Of a stretch of DNA of 23,514 nucleotides, positions 16,307 to 23,514 are shown piece after piece; position 1 is the stretch's first letter; each line of letters starts with the position of its first letter. The DNA is from Leptospira sp. (GTDB taxonomy: Bacteria; Spirochaetota; Leptospiria; Leptospirales; Leptospiraceae): the NCBI GenBank assembly GCA_027531445.1, contig JAPZRK010000047.1, positions 1 to 23,514 of the forward strand, in the 5' to 3' direction. The notes beneath the pieces are model-generated. The model worked only from the letters and a program-made list of their open reading frames with translations. It was not told the origin of the DNA and searched no databases. The position numbers were made by a program, and so were the translations under genes.

Positions 16307-16831
16307 TTATTTTGCGAGAACAGTCGCTCTTTTTGAGAAGTAAGAAGTTTCTAAAAAAGCCATTGAACCGAATAACAATCCGACAAAGACAAAGTCCCCA
16401 AGTAGCGAGTTTTGAAAGAATGGAATCGCCAATGTGAAGCATTGGATCAAACCGGAAACATTCAAAGTGTAGAGACCAGACGTTAGCCAAACCGCAAAAT
16501 TTGTTGTTACAAAAAAGAAAACAGAACTACCAAGAGTGAAAGTGACCGTTCTTGGAAGGTTGATTTTTTTTGAAAGCGTCGCCCCTAAAAAGACAAAAAG
16601 CACCATACAGAGATAAACTAGCGGGACCAGTTCATGGAATCCAATCACAAGATCAGAAAGAAACATGGCAAGAACCGGAATCAGATATGCCAAACGTTTT
16701 CCAGGAAGATACGCTCCAGCAAAAAGGGAAATCGCAAGGATGGGGCTAAAATTGGGAGGATGGGGGAGAAGACGGCTTCCTGCCGCAACGAGAATCATCA
16801 AAATCACAGTCAGATATTTGGATTGGAACAT
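16307..16831 (-). CDS. DUF6580-type multi-pass membrane protein
   Basis: 174 residues, nearly all membrane helices (about five). The N-terminal NFSPILAISLFAGAYLPGKR followed by YLIPVLAMFLSDLVIGFHELVP is the recognisable family pattern (NFSP, SD, IGFH). Members are annotated as putative transport proteins and sometimes resemble the substrate-capture subunits of ECF-type vitamin transporters; no ATPase partner is in the window and the substrate is unknown. It faces away from mazG across 85 bp and ends in a good terminator. No Shine-Dalgarno is visible before ATG. Confidence 0.85.
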   Translation of the reverse strand: MFQSKYLTVILMILVAAGSRLLPHPPNFSPILAISLFAGAYLPGKRLAYLIPVLAMFLSDLVIGFHELVPLVYLCMVLFVFLGATLSKKINLPRTVTFTLGSSVFFFVTTNFAVWLTSGLYTLNVSGLIQCFTLAIPFFQNSLLGDFVFVGLLFGSMAFLETSYFSKRATVLAK

Positions 16832-16916
16832 AAAGGAAGAATTTTCGGCTAGGACATGGGAAGCAACTGAAAAATTCCGTTTGCGAGCCTCCTTGTGTTA
16901 GAAAAAGTCAGAAGAG

Positions 16917-17750
16917 ATGATTCCTCCCAATTCCCCAAACCCGATTCAAAATTTACTGCAACTCGCTCAGGATTTACGCAGCCCAACTGGTTGTCCCTGG
17001 GACAAAGAACAAAACCATAAATCAGTCATTCCCCATCTTTTAGAAGAAGTTTATGAGGTCGTTGATACAATTGAAAACAATGATGATCCCCATCTGAAAG
17101 AAGAATTGGGAGATTTGTTGTTCCAAATTGTTTTTCACTGCCAATTGGCAAACGAAAGAGATGCCTTTCAATGGGATGATGTTGTCAATGGGATCGTAGA
17201 AAAACTCATCCGCAGACATCCTCATGTCTACGAGAACTCTGCCCTTACGAACTCTTCTGAAGTACTCCTGCAGTGGGACGAGATCAAAAAGAAGGAAAAA
17301 GCAAACAAATCAGATCAATCAATACTTGCTGACATTCCAAGGGCTCTTCCTGCCATCCAAAGATCGGAAAAAATTCAGTCCAAGGTTTCCAAACAAGGTT
17401 TCGACTGGGATCATCCGTTAGATCTGTTTACAAAGCTGAAAGAAGAGATATCAGAATTGGAAGAAGCGATCGGAAACAATCCAAGAATGGATGGTAAAAA
17501 AATCGCTTATGATGAAAATATTGAAGAAGAGTTAGGTGATATTTTTTTCTTAATGGTCAATCTTTCTAAAAAACTCTCTCTTGATCCCGAAACGACTCTA
17601 AGGAAGGCAAATCAAAAATTTGAAAATAGATTTCAAATTCTTGAATCCCTGATTGCACAAAATGGGGAAACGATCAAAGGCAAACCATTAAGTGAGTTAG
17701 ATCAGTATTGGGCAAAGGCCAAAGAAATATTAAAAAATCGGAAAGCATAA
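16917..17750 (+). CDS. mazG: MazG nucleoside triphosphate pyrophosphohydrolase
   Basis: 277 residues that hydrolyse (d)NTPs to the monophosphate and pyrophosphate, cleaning the nucleotide pool. Two MazG domains are visible. The first has RSPTGCPWDKEQNHKSV and the metal site LLEEVYEVVD...LKEELGDLLFQIVFH. The second repeats the pattern as LKEEISELEEAI...IEEELGDIFFLMVNL. Between them is the characteristic KVSKQGFDWDHP. Length is a little above the E. coli protein (263). An AGAAGAG run sits immediately before ATG, too close for an ideal ribosome-binding site. The stop is 2 bp from the stop of the convergent carboxypeptidase gene, with no terminator between. Confidence 0.96.
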   Translation: MIPPNSPNPIQNLLQLAQDLRSPTGCPWDKEQNHKSVIPHLLEEVYEVVDTIENNDDPHLKEELGDLLFQIVFHCQLANERDAFQWDDVVNGIVEKLIRRHPHVYENSALTNSSEVLLQWDEIKKKEKANKSDQSILADIPRALPAIQRSEKIQSKVSKQGFDWDHPLDLFTKLKEEISELEEAIGNNPRMDGKKIAYDENIEEELGDIFFLMVNLSKKLSLDPETTLRKANQKFENRFQILESLIAQNGETIKGKPLSELDQYWAKAKEILKNRKA

Positions 17751-17752
17751 AA

Positions 17753-19270
17753 TCATTCCGCCATCGTTCGTTGTAAGATGATGGTTTCAGGAATCCAAGT
17801 TGATTTTGATTTGAACGGGATCTCTTTTTTTTCGTAACCATCCGCTTCAATGACTGCAATTCCTTTACTGCGAACAATTGTATGATGGTAAAAAATTCCA
17901 GTTTTTGGATGACTCTTTCTGGGTTCGACATGGAAGTATTTGTGTGTATTCAATTCAACCTTGGCTTCTATGGGTGATCCAGTTTCACTTTGGATTTTAA
18001 AGATGATTTTTTCACCCATAGAGATTTCTTCTAAGAGTTTGGTCCAGACACCTCGATAGGCATCCATGATCATTGGGATGGATGAATACTCAGGATTAAA
18101 ATGAGAAGATTCTAATATATAGGCGAGTGTTCCATACTGATTAAAATAATAGTCTTGGTCCACTCCGTCGATCGGATAGATATTTTTTCTCAGCTGGAAA
18201 CGTTTGGTTGGATGAGCATTTTTCGCCATGGGAACCATTTTTTTTCCGATCTGTTCCGCAATGTCAGGCTGTGGATTCATATACCCTTCCACCGAATACG
18301 GATAGAGGAGTGCATTGGCAAACGCATGATAGCTGATAGAGGCAATCACTTTTTGTTCTGAAAAGAAACGCATCAAACTACGTGTTTCTGGTTCGGAGGC
18401 TTCTTCTTTTCCTCGGTAATATGGGCTATCGCTTTTGTCTGAGCTATACTCGCTACCCGATTTTCCCCAGTGGAAAGGAAAGTTTCGATTCAAATCAACT
18501 CCCTTGTTGTTGTTTTGTATTAAGTTTTTACGACCATTCAAATGGGATAAATTCCAAAACGCAGAAGACCCGTCGGGATTTGAAATGGGTATAACCCATA
18601 CATCTAGGTTTTGAAGATAAGGATCCAATTCTTTATTGGACAAGAGAGTGTAGATAATATCATAGCAATGGTCAGTGGTAGTTACTTCATTTGCATGGAG
18701 AGCGCAAGAAAATAGCACCGAGAGCTTTACGCCTGTTTGATTTGCCCGTGATGATAGATCATTCGTAATCTTTAATGCTAGAATGGGAAGCCCAGAATGA
18801 GAGTTACCGATTGAATGAAGGGTCACCTTATCTCTGTAAGCATTTGTAATCACAGAGAGATACTTTTGATTGAGTAAATTGTCTTTATATCCAAGTCGAA
18901 GGTCTGAAAGATCGAAGACCGATTTATTCATTTGATAGTTGTAATTTTCAGCAAAAAACTTAAATCCGAAATTTCCAGTTTCTTCCTTCAGGGGTAGATT
19001 GGTTTTGTCCATTGATTCCCAGATGGAACGCGAGAAAACAAGATAGGATATACTGTTTTCTTCAAAGTGTGAAATGAATTTTTGATTGGTACTCTTACGA
19101 AAGTCTTCTAGCTTTGACGTAGGACAAGAAACGAGCACCCAGTGTTTTCTGTCTCCTAACGGTGCGATGGGAATGTGCGGCCGCCAACCCAAAGATAGGC
19201 ATGATAGATCAATAAGGATTAAGAAAAAAAACCAGATGACTTTCCATCGCAAAATACGAAAAAGATCCAT
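17753..19270 (-). CDS. M14-family zinc carboxypeptidase, membrane-anchored or exported
   Basis: 505 residues from the chosen start. Zinc ligands H192 and E195 are in SCALHANEVTTTDH, and H315 is in SISYHAFANALLYPYS. The substrate-binding NR pair is in NNNKGVDLNRNFPF and the catalytic Glu E387 is in AYILESSHF, so the site is complete. The C-terminal 90 residues look like the transthyretin/regulatory beta domain common to M14 enzymes. The N-terminus MDLFRILRWKVIWFFFLILIDLSC is a signal peptide or anchor, possibly with a poor lipobox. The frame is open to 19429, but I chose ATG 19270: the extra 53 residues have no family look and would overlap the next gene further. A purine run (AAAGGGA) is right against ATG. 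A TTG at 19249 is an alternative start. Confidence 0.93.
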   Translation of the reverse strand: MDLFRILRWKVIWFFFLILIDLSCLSLGWRPHIPIAPLGDRKHWVLVSCPTSKLEDFRKSTNQKFISHFEENSISYLVFSRSIWESMDKTNLPLKEETGNFGFKFFAENYNYQMNKSVFDLSDLRLGYKDNLLNQKYLSVITNAYRDKVTLHSIGNSHSGLPILALKITNDLSSRANQTGVKLSVLFSCALHANEVTTTDHCYDIIYTLLSNKELDPYLQNLDVWVIPISNPDGSSAFWNLSHLNGRKNLIQNNNKGVDLNRNFPFHWGKSGSEYSSDKSDSPYYRGKEEASEPETRSLMRFFSEQKVIASISYHAFANALLYPYSVEGYMNPQPDIAEQIGKKMVPMAKNAHPTKRFQLRKNIYPIDGVDQDYYFNQYGTLAYILESSHFNPEYSSIPMIMDAYRGVWTKLLEEISMGEKIIFKIQSETGSPIEAKVELNTHKYFHVEPRKSHPKTGIFYHHTIVRSKGIAVIEADGYEKKEIPFKSKSTWIPETIILQRTMAE

Positions 19271-20147
19271 TCCCTTTCTATATCGCCTTTTGATTCTATC
19301 TTCTGCAAGTATTCTTTTTATAAACTGCGAATACGAATTATTTTCACATGCCGTACTTCCGTGTAAGGGCAAATCTATAGATGGAATGAGTTGCATTCCT
19401 AGCGGAACAATGATTCGTGGCTCAAACAAATTCGAGCCAAACGAACGTCCAGAGCATTCAGTGTTTGTCGGTGAGTTTTGGATGGATCAATTTGAAGTTA
19501 CCAATCTGGATTTCCAATTATGCCTGGAAGCAGGTTATTGCAAAGACTGCCTCAAAAATCAAACCTGTGATTTTATAGGTGCACGTTATGGTAAAATTTA
19601 CCAACGACCAAAGCAACCTGTACTTGGAGTTAGTTGGTATACTGCCACTGAATACTGTCATTGGAAAGGAAAGCGACTTCCAACCGAGGCGGAATGGGAA
19701 AAGGCCGCAAGAGGTGAAGGGGGAGACTTATATCCTTGGGGCAATGAAGAGCCATCTTGCAAATTAGCAGTCATTGAAGTGGATGGCAAAAAAGGGTGTT
19801 TTTCAGAAAAATTAGAAAAACCACATTGGATGACGACGGACGATGTCGGAAAAAAACCTGTGGGCCGCTACGGGCTCTATGATATGGCTGGAAATTCTTG
19901 GGAGTGGGTTTCAGATTGGTATAGCGAGTCGTATGAGAAATGTGGTTCCTCTTGTTTGGGTGATAACCCAAAAGGACCCTGTAACGGAAATGAGGTCTGC
20001 TCAGGACATACCCAGAAAATTGTGAAGGGTGGTTCATGGTGGTGGCCTGGAACGCATGCAAGGGGTTCTTTTCGAAGAGCTCACGTTCCCAAAAATTATC
20101 CCGAATACCATCATTTCGGATTTAGATGTGCCAAAAACGTAGAATGA
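19236..20147 (+). CDS. SUMF1/FGE-fold lipoprotein lacking the catalytic cysteine pair
   Basis: About 303 residues. Signal peptide MTFHRKIRKRSIPFLYRLLI then SSASILFINC, a lax lipobox. The sulfatase-modifying-factor (formylglycine-generating enzyme) domain follows: CIPSGTMIRGSNKFEPNERPEH, EFWMDQFEVTN, PVLGVSWYTATEYCHWKGKR, LPTEAEWEKAARGEGG, YPWGNE, GLYDMAGNSWEWVSDWY, KGGSWWWPGTH and HHFGFRCA. The cysteine pair of aerobic FGE (two Cys in the GGSYMC...C stretch) is absent: after GGS come WWWPGTHARGS. So it has the fold but probably not the oxidase reaction. The frame opens at 19086; ATG 19236 gives the signal peptide. It overlaps the divergent carboxypeptidase start by 35 bp and the next start by ATGA. 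Confidence 0.9.
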   Translation: MTFHRKIRKRSIPFLYRLLILSSASILFINCEYELFSHAVLPCKGKSIDGMSCIPSGTMIRGSNKFEPNERPEHSVFVGEFWMDQFEVTNLDFQLCLEAGYCKDCLKNQTCDFIGARYGKIYQRPKQPVLGVSWYTATEYCHWKGKRLPTEAEWEKAARGEGGDLYPWGNEEPSCKLAVIEVDGKKGCFSEKLEKPHWMTTDDVGKKPVGRYGLYDMAGNSWEWVSDWYSESYEKCGSSCLGDNPKGPCNGNEVCSGHTQKIVKGGSWWWPGTHARGSFRRAHVPKNYPEYHHFGFRCAKNVE

Positions 20148-21169
20148 ATCACAAAGAAACAATACATTTAATTTTTATCGGCTTACGACAGTTAGTCATC
20201 TCTTTGACGCTTTTTTTCTTAATTGTTTGTAAGTCGTCCGGTTCAAAACAAATAAACCCTCCTTCCTCGAACACTCTCCGCCAGATTGAACAAGAAACTC
20301 TTGTTCCGACGCGATGGGATGTGGGCAATACAACCGTTTCCAATGAAGATCGTTTAGATGTTCTCATTCCACATGTTACAGGTGTCGGTAATGTTTATAT
20401 TGGTGTTGGAGCAGAACAAAATCTTACCATCGCGGCATGGGCAAAATCCGATTTTATCTATTTGATGGATTTTACACAGATTGTAGTCACTGCCAATGAA
20501 ATGATGGTTATGTTTTTAAAGGAATCACCAACAAAGGAAGATTTTTTAAAAAGATACGCGAAGGGCAATGAAGCCGAAAGTTTTGCTCTCATTGATAAAA
20601 ATCTTCCAAATCCAGAAGAGTATAAAAAAGCATTCAATCGAATCATTAAATTTGTAAGGAAAAGACACCGAACCAATCGTATCACATCAGAACTATATAA
20701 ATATGAAATGTTTCAAACAAATGAAGATCAATACCAGTACATCCGCAATTTAGCTTTAACAGATCGGATTTATCCTGTCAAAGGTAATCTTTTGGGAACC
20801 ACAACATTAAAAAGTATCGGAGATCATCTTCGCAAAAATGGAAAAACGGTAGGTATCATATACTTTAGTAATGCCGAAGAATACTTTTTCTATCCTAAAG
20901 AATTCAAAGAATCGATTTTGAATTTGCCGACCTCTAACAATTCGTTGGTGGTGCGTACTCTTTCCGTGAGACAACATCAATTCCCTTGGTCACCAGGATC
21001 AGATATATCAACAGATTTTGGGTTCCATTATTGTGTACAACCTATCGAAAATTTCCAAACATGGCTTCGTATAGGGCCTGTTAAGTTGCGATCGGATATG
21101 ATCATGGATGCAGGTGGCAAAGTAGATAAAAAAAATGGAATCACTGTCGTAACTGGACTTCCAAAGTAA
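20144..21169 (+). CDS. putative lipoprotein, possibly LIC_10091-like
   Basis: 341 residues. MNHKETIHLIFIGLRQLVIS then LTLFFLIVC ends in a spirochaetal lipobox (LIVC) followed by KSSGSK, so it is probably a lipoprotein. The body has TRWDVGNTTVSNEDRLDVLIP, NVYIGVGAEQNLTIAAWAKS and FIYLMDFTQIVV, then a helical charged stretch, then KTVGIIYFSNAEEYFFY and SLVVRTLSV. The central motifs recall a leptospiral family I know as LIC_10091-like, with a methyltransferase-like strand order, but I am not sure and assign no function. The frame opens at 20126; ATG 20144 overlaps the previous stop as ATGA. No clear Shine-Dalgarno is seen; coupling to the SUMF1 gene is likely. Confidence 0.75.
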   Translation: MNHKETIHLIFIGLRQLVISLTLFFLIVCKSSGSKQINPPSSNTLRQIEQETLVPTRWDVGNTTVSNEDRLDVLIPHVTGVGNVYIGVGAEQNLTIAAWAKSDFIYLMDFTQIVVTANEMMVMFLKESPTKEDFLKRYAKGNEAESFALIDKNLPNPEEYKKAFNRIIKFVRKRHRTNRITSELYKYEMFQTNEDQYQYIRNLALTDRIYPVKGNLLGTTTLKSIGDHLRKNGKTVGIIYFSNAEEYFFYPKEFKESILNLPTSNNSLVVRTLSVRQHQFPWSPGSDISTDFGFHYCVQPIENFQTWLRIGPVKLRSDMIMDAGGKVDKKNGITVVTGLPK

Positions 21170-21173
21170 TCAC

Positions 21174-21596
21174 ATGAAGAAGATTCAACTAGAGTTGGTT
21201 GATTTCCCCATTTTATCCCAAGTCGCTGGCAAAATGGCGAAAGACATACGGGCGTTATATCCTGTGTATGAAGATACATTAAATACACAAACTGCGTCCA
21301 GCAAAGACACTGAAGGAGATTTTCCGATTCGTTGGAAATCTCAGATCAATGATTATTTATTTGAATGGGTGATTTCAGAAATGGGATCCATGACCTTACG
21401 ACTCAGCGAACATGTTCGTTTTAAGCGAAATCCCCCGCCGATATTTTATTTGAGCTTAGGCAAATATGAAGGGGATAAATACCTTTGGGAAGATCCAGAT
21501 GGGACTCCACTTGACCTAACTTTAGATCTTCTCAAAGAATTGGTGAATCAAAAAGTAAAACTTTTTTTGGCATCTGAAATCGGAAATCCCGAATAA
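21174..21596 (+). CDS. hypothetical protein, third gene of the SUMF1 unit
   Basis: 140 residues, not recognised. No signal peptide or membrane helix. The first 25 residues are amphipathic (LELVDFPILSQVAGKMAKDI), followed by a charged centre, then FPIRWKSQINDYLFEWVISEMG and FYLSLGKYEGDKYLWEDPDG, and a helical end (LTLDLLKELVNQKVKLFLA). It starts 4 bp after the previous stop, so it shares that transcript. Its own ribosome-binding site is not evident. It is probably cytoplasmic, unlike the two lipoproteins before it. Its stop lies within an 8-bp-stem hairpin shared with the convergent lpxD gene. Confidence 0.7.
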   Translation: MKKIQLELVDFPILSQVAGKMAKDIRALYPVYEDTLNTQTASSKDTEGDFPIRWKSQINDYLFEWVISEMGSMTLRLSEHVRFKRNPPPIFYLSLGKYEGDKYLWEDPDGTPLDLTLDLLKELVNQKVKLFLASEIGNPE

Positions 21597-21616
21597 AGTA
21601 AATCAATCTTTACTTT
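21595..21616. terminator. possible bidirectional hairpin spanning two convergent stop codons
   Basis: AAAGTAAA (21595-21602) and TTTACTTT (21609-21616) form a perfect 8-bp stem with a 6-nt loop. The plus-strand stop TAA (21594-21596) and the minus-strand stop TGA (21603-21605) both lie in it. The stem is AT-rich and thus weak, but is T-rich downstream on both strands. Confidence 0.4.
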
Positions 21617-22667
21617 CTTCTGCTTCGATTCCCACTTTCTTTTCTATATCTTTGATCCGTTTGATCCACTTGTTGAGATTGACTAGGTTTTTGATATTGA
21701 CACGGTATTTTTGAAAGTCTGGATAATTGAGACCCAAGTCCCAACCAATATAAACATCCTTTCCTTTTGGAGATGTTCGTAGACTCGTTCCACCGGCAAT
21801 AATTGTTCCTTCCACAAGTGTGATATGATCACTAATTGCACAAGCACCACCGATCAAAACATTATCACCTATAGTGACACTTCCGGCAAGTCCTGACTGT
21901 CCCGCGATTACGACGTTATTTCCCACCTTACAATTATGAGCAATATGAACCATATTATCAAATTTGCAACCGTTCCCGATCACAGTGTCCGTCAGTGCGC
22001 CTCGATCAATGGTACAATTTGAACCAACTTCTACATCGTCCCCGATCACTACACGACCGATTTGAGGCAATTTATTGTGTTTGCCGTTGAAAAAACTAAA
22101 TCCAAATCCATCCCCACCAAACGTCGAATTGCCGAAGACAACAAAGTCCGAACCTATTTGTGTGCCATGATAAAAAACACAGTTCATACCAATGCGAGCA
22201 TTATCTCCAATCGTAACATCGTGTTCAATTTTGACGCCATCAGATATGATGCAGTTTTTACCAATCACCACATTTTCTCCGATTGTAACAAAATGACCAA
22301 TCTTTGTATTCTCTCCAATTTTTGCGGAAGCCGCAATCACTGCATGAGGTGATATTGTTCCATCCGCGATTTCCAATGGGAAAAAATGATACAATACTTT
22401 GATGAGTGCAAGTTCAACATTGGGAACGATCATGAGTGGCTTATCAGCCAAACTTTCTGCAATTTCTGCATTCACAACCAAAACGACTGCCTTTGAGGAT
22501 TTGGCTTCTTTTACAAATGCCTTAGAAGAGACGAAAGATAAAAACCCTGTGGTATCAGAAGAAAGTGGCATAACTTTGTCTATCTTCATGGACGAAGGAT
22601 CTGCACAGTTTGATAACTTGGCGCCTTCGATTAAATTTGATAGTGTTTGAAGTGTGGTATTTTTCAT
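21603..22667 (-). CDS. lpxD: UDP-3-O-acylglucosamine N-acyltransferase LpxD
   Basis: 354 residues. Third step of lipid A synthesis: N-acylation of the UDP-3-O-acyl sugar in the cytoplasm with an acyl-ACP donor. An N-terminal uridine-binding domain (FLSFVSSKAFVKEAKSSKAVV) is followed by many left-handed beta-helix hexapeptides (IGENTKIGHFVTIGENVVIG and on). The catalytic His is H244 in NMVHIAHNCKVG, matching E. coli H239. FGGDGFGF and IDRGALTDTVIG are also family stretches. ATG 22667 is chosen over the longer frame from 22700 because AGGA lies 5 nt before it. In Leptospira a related enzyme can act on a diamino sugar, so the exact acceptor is not certain. A second copy elsewhere in the genome is possible. 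Confidence 0.96.
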   Translation of the reverse strand: MKNTTLQTLSNLIEGAKLSNCADPSSMKIDKVMPLSSDTTGFLSFVSSKAFVKEAKSSKAVVLVVNAEIAESLADKPLMIVPNVELALIKVLYHFFPLEIADGTISPHAVIAASAKIGENTKIGHFVTIGENVVIGKNCIISDGVKIEHDVTIGDNARIGMNCVFYHGTQIGSDFVVFGNSTFGGDGFGFSFFNGKHNKLPQIGRVVIGDDVEVGSNCTIDRGALTDTVIGNGCKFDNMVHIAHNCKVGNNVVIAGQSGLAGSVTIGDNVLIGGACAISDHITLVEGTIIAGGTSLRTSPKGKDVYIGWDLGLNYPDFQKYRVNIKNLVNLNKWIKRIKDIEKKVGIEAEESKD

Positions 22668-22746
22668 ATTTATCCTAGTCTGGAATTTGGTATTCGGCAA
22701 TTACGTGATGGTGTCAGTCCTCTACTAGTTTCGTCAAGTGAGAATA

Positions 22747-23514
22747 TCAGCCAAATCTAACGGAAGTCATATTCAATGAGCCCATTACTAATTCATCATT
22801 AAAGAACTCTATCTGATCCGAATTCTCTTTTGCTCCGAGAATGTATAAAAAAGGGAGATAGTGTTCGGGTGTCGGTATCGCAAGCCTAACGTCAGAGCCA
22901 AGTGATTCATAATTGATAAGACTGGTTGTATCATCTTTTAGAATTAGATTTTTAAATAAATCATTTGCACGAATTGCCCAGTCAAATCCATAATTTTTTG
23001 CATTCATCTTTGACCAGTCCACCAAACCTAGATTATGTATTAAATTACCACTCCCAACGATTAAAATTCCCATACTTCTCAGTACTTTTAACTGTTGGCC
23101 AATTTTATAATGAAGTAAACCTTCAGGTGTATTTTGGAGACTTAATTGTAATACTGGTATATCGGCATTTGGGTATATATGTCGTAAGATACTCCATGTT
23201 CCGTGATCCAATCCCCAAGATGAATCGAGTTTGATCGGGCAATCCGGCAGGGATGAAAGGATTTGATTTGCGATTTCTGGACTTCCTTTTGCAGGGTATT
23301 CGACTTGGAATAATTCCTTTGGAAAACCACCAAAATCATGTATGGTGGGAGGATTTTCATTTGAGGTTATCGCCGTGTGCCTAGTAACCCAATGAGCAGA
23401 AACACAAAGAATAGCGCGAGGAGTGGGGATAGTAGTGCTTAAAGTTTTCCAGACGTTTGAAAATTCATTTGTTTCAATCGCATTCATCGGACTTCCATGA
23501 CCGATGAAGAAAAC
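22747..23514 (-). CDS. YgiD-type extradiol dioxygenase (4,5-DOPA dioxygenase family), 5' end outside window
   Basis: 256 residues to the window edge, where the frame is still open; the first visible residues are VFFIGHGSPMN, so only a short N-terminus is missing. Family stretches follow: GHGSPMN with its metal-binding His, ILCVSAHW, PPTIHDFGGFP, YPAKGSPE, WGLDHGTW, MGILIVGSGNLIHN and PTPEHYLPFLYILGA, ending in GSLNMTSVRFG. The conserved histidines of the YgiD/LigB-like fold (GHG, SAHW, HDFGGF, LDHG, EHYLP) are all present. The physiological substrate is unknown; in E. coli YgiD cleaves DOPA in vitro. The Met at 23487 is internal, not the start. The stop is 79 bp before lpxD, on the same strand, so read-through into lpxD is possible. 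Confidence 0.93.
   Translation of the reverse strand, partial: VFFIGHGSPMNAIETNEFSNVWKTLSTTIPTPRAILCVSAHWVTRHTAITSNENPPTIHDFGGFPKELFQVEYPAKGSPEIANQILSSLPDCPIKLDSSWGLDHGTWSILRHIYPNADIPVLQLSLQNTPEGLLHYKIGQQLKVLRSMGILIVGSGNLIHNLGLVDWSKMNAKNYGFDWAIRANDLFKNLILKDDTTSLINYESLGSDVRLAIPTPEHYLPFLYILGAKENSDQIEFFNDELVMGSLNMTSVRFG

Noticed and set aside
19086..19235. 50-residue N-terminal extension of the SUMF1-fold gene
   Set aside because: It is antisense to the carboxypeptidase and would place the signal peptide internally.
19271..19429. 53-residue N-terminal extension of the carboxypeptidase
   Set aside because: It is antisense to the SUMF1-fold gene, lacks a signal, and would bury the hydrophobic export segment inside the protein.

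Overview
The window looks like a stretch of chromosome from a spirochaete of the genus Leptospira, more likely the saprophytic or intermediate branch than a highly adapted pathogen. This is an inference from AT-rich coding DNA, several lipoproteins with the relaxed spirochaetal lipobox, a transketolase encoded as a separate N-terminal subunit, an LPS (LpxD) gene, and overall resemblance to leptospiral proteins. There is no phage, transposase, integrase or CRISPR array. Most of the window is compact housekeeping and envelope DNA.

Left part (1-5016): the N-terminal 673 codons of a CzcA-type heavy-metal RND pump run off the left edge on the minus strand. A DUF3592-type membrane protein precedes it. 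A small two-helix membrane protein follows on the plus strand. Next is a minus-strand pair in which a nucleosidase/phosphorylase-fold gene overlaps, by 8 bp, a radical SAM gene of the spore photoproduct lyase (SPL) family.

Centre-left (5044-9962, plus): a tight probable operon of a ChaN-like haem-binding protein, a class A penicillin-binding protein with an N-terminal zinc ribbon, a secreted helical-repeat-like protein and a small secreted protein. It is a cell-envelope unit.

Centre (9963-10487): tRNA-Tyr and tRNA-Thr on the minus strand. The 3' end and downstream flank of tRNA-Tyr are duplicated 186 bp away, and a GC-rich palindromic module lies between the two copies. This is the least ordinary DNA in the window.

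Centre-right (10488-16831): a four-helix membrane protein with transketolase N-subunit; a SirB1-family protein with a long-chain polyprenyl diphosphate synthase; a Thr-rich lipoprotein facing the opposite way; a ClC-type chloride channel with CBS-like C-terminus; and a DUF6580-type membrane protein on the minus strand behind a clear intrinsic terminator.

Right part (16917-23514): MazG nucleotide pyrophosphohydrolase; a membrane-anchored or exported M14 carboxypeptidase whose 5' end overlaps, head to head, that of a SUMF1/FGE-fold lipoprotein; two further genes in the SUMF1 unit (a lipoprotein and a small unknown protein); LpxD for lipid A synthesis; and a YgiD-type extradiol dioxygenase cut by the right edge. 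Several start sites were moved from the longest open frame to an internal Met because a Shine-Dalgarno, a stop-start overlap or a signal peptide supports it. Convergent genes are packed so closely (0-6 bp apart, or overlapping) that there is little room for terminators.
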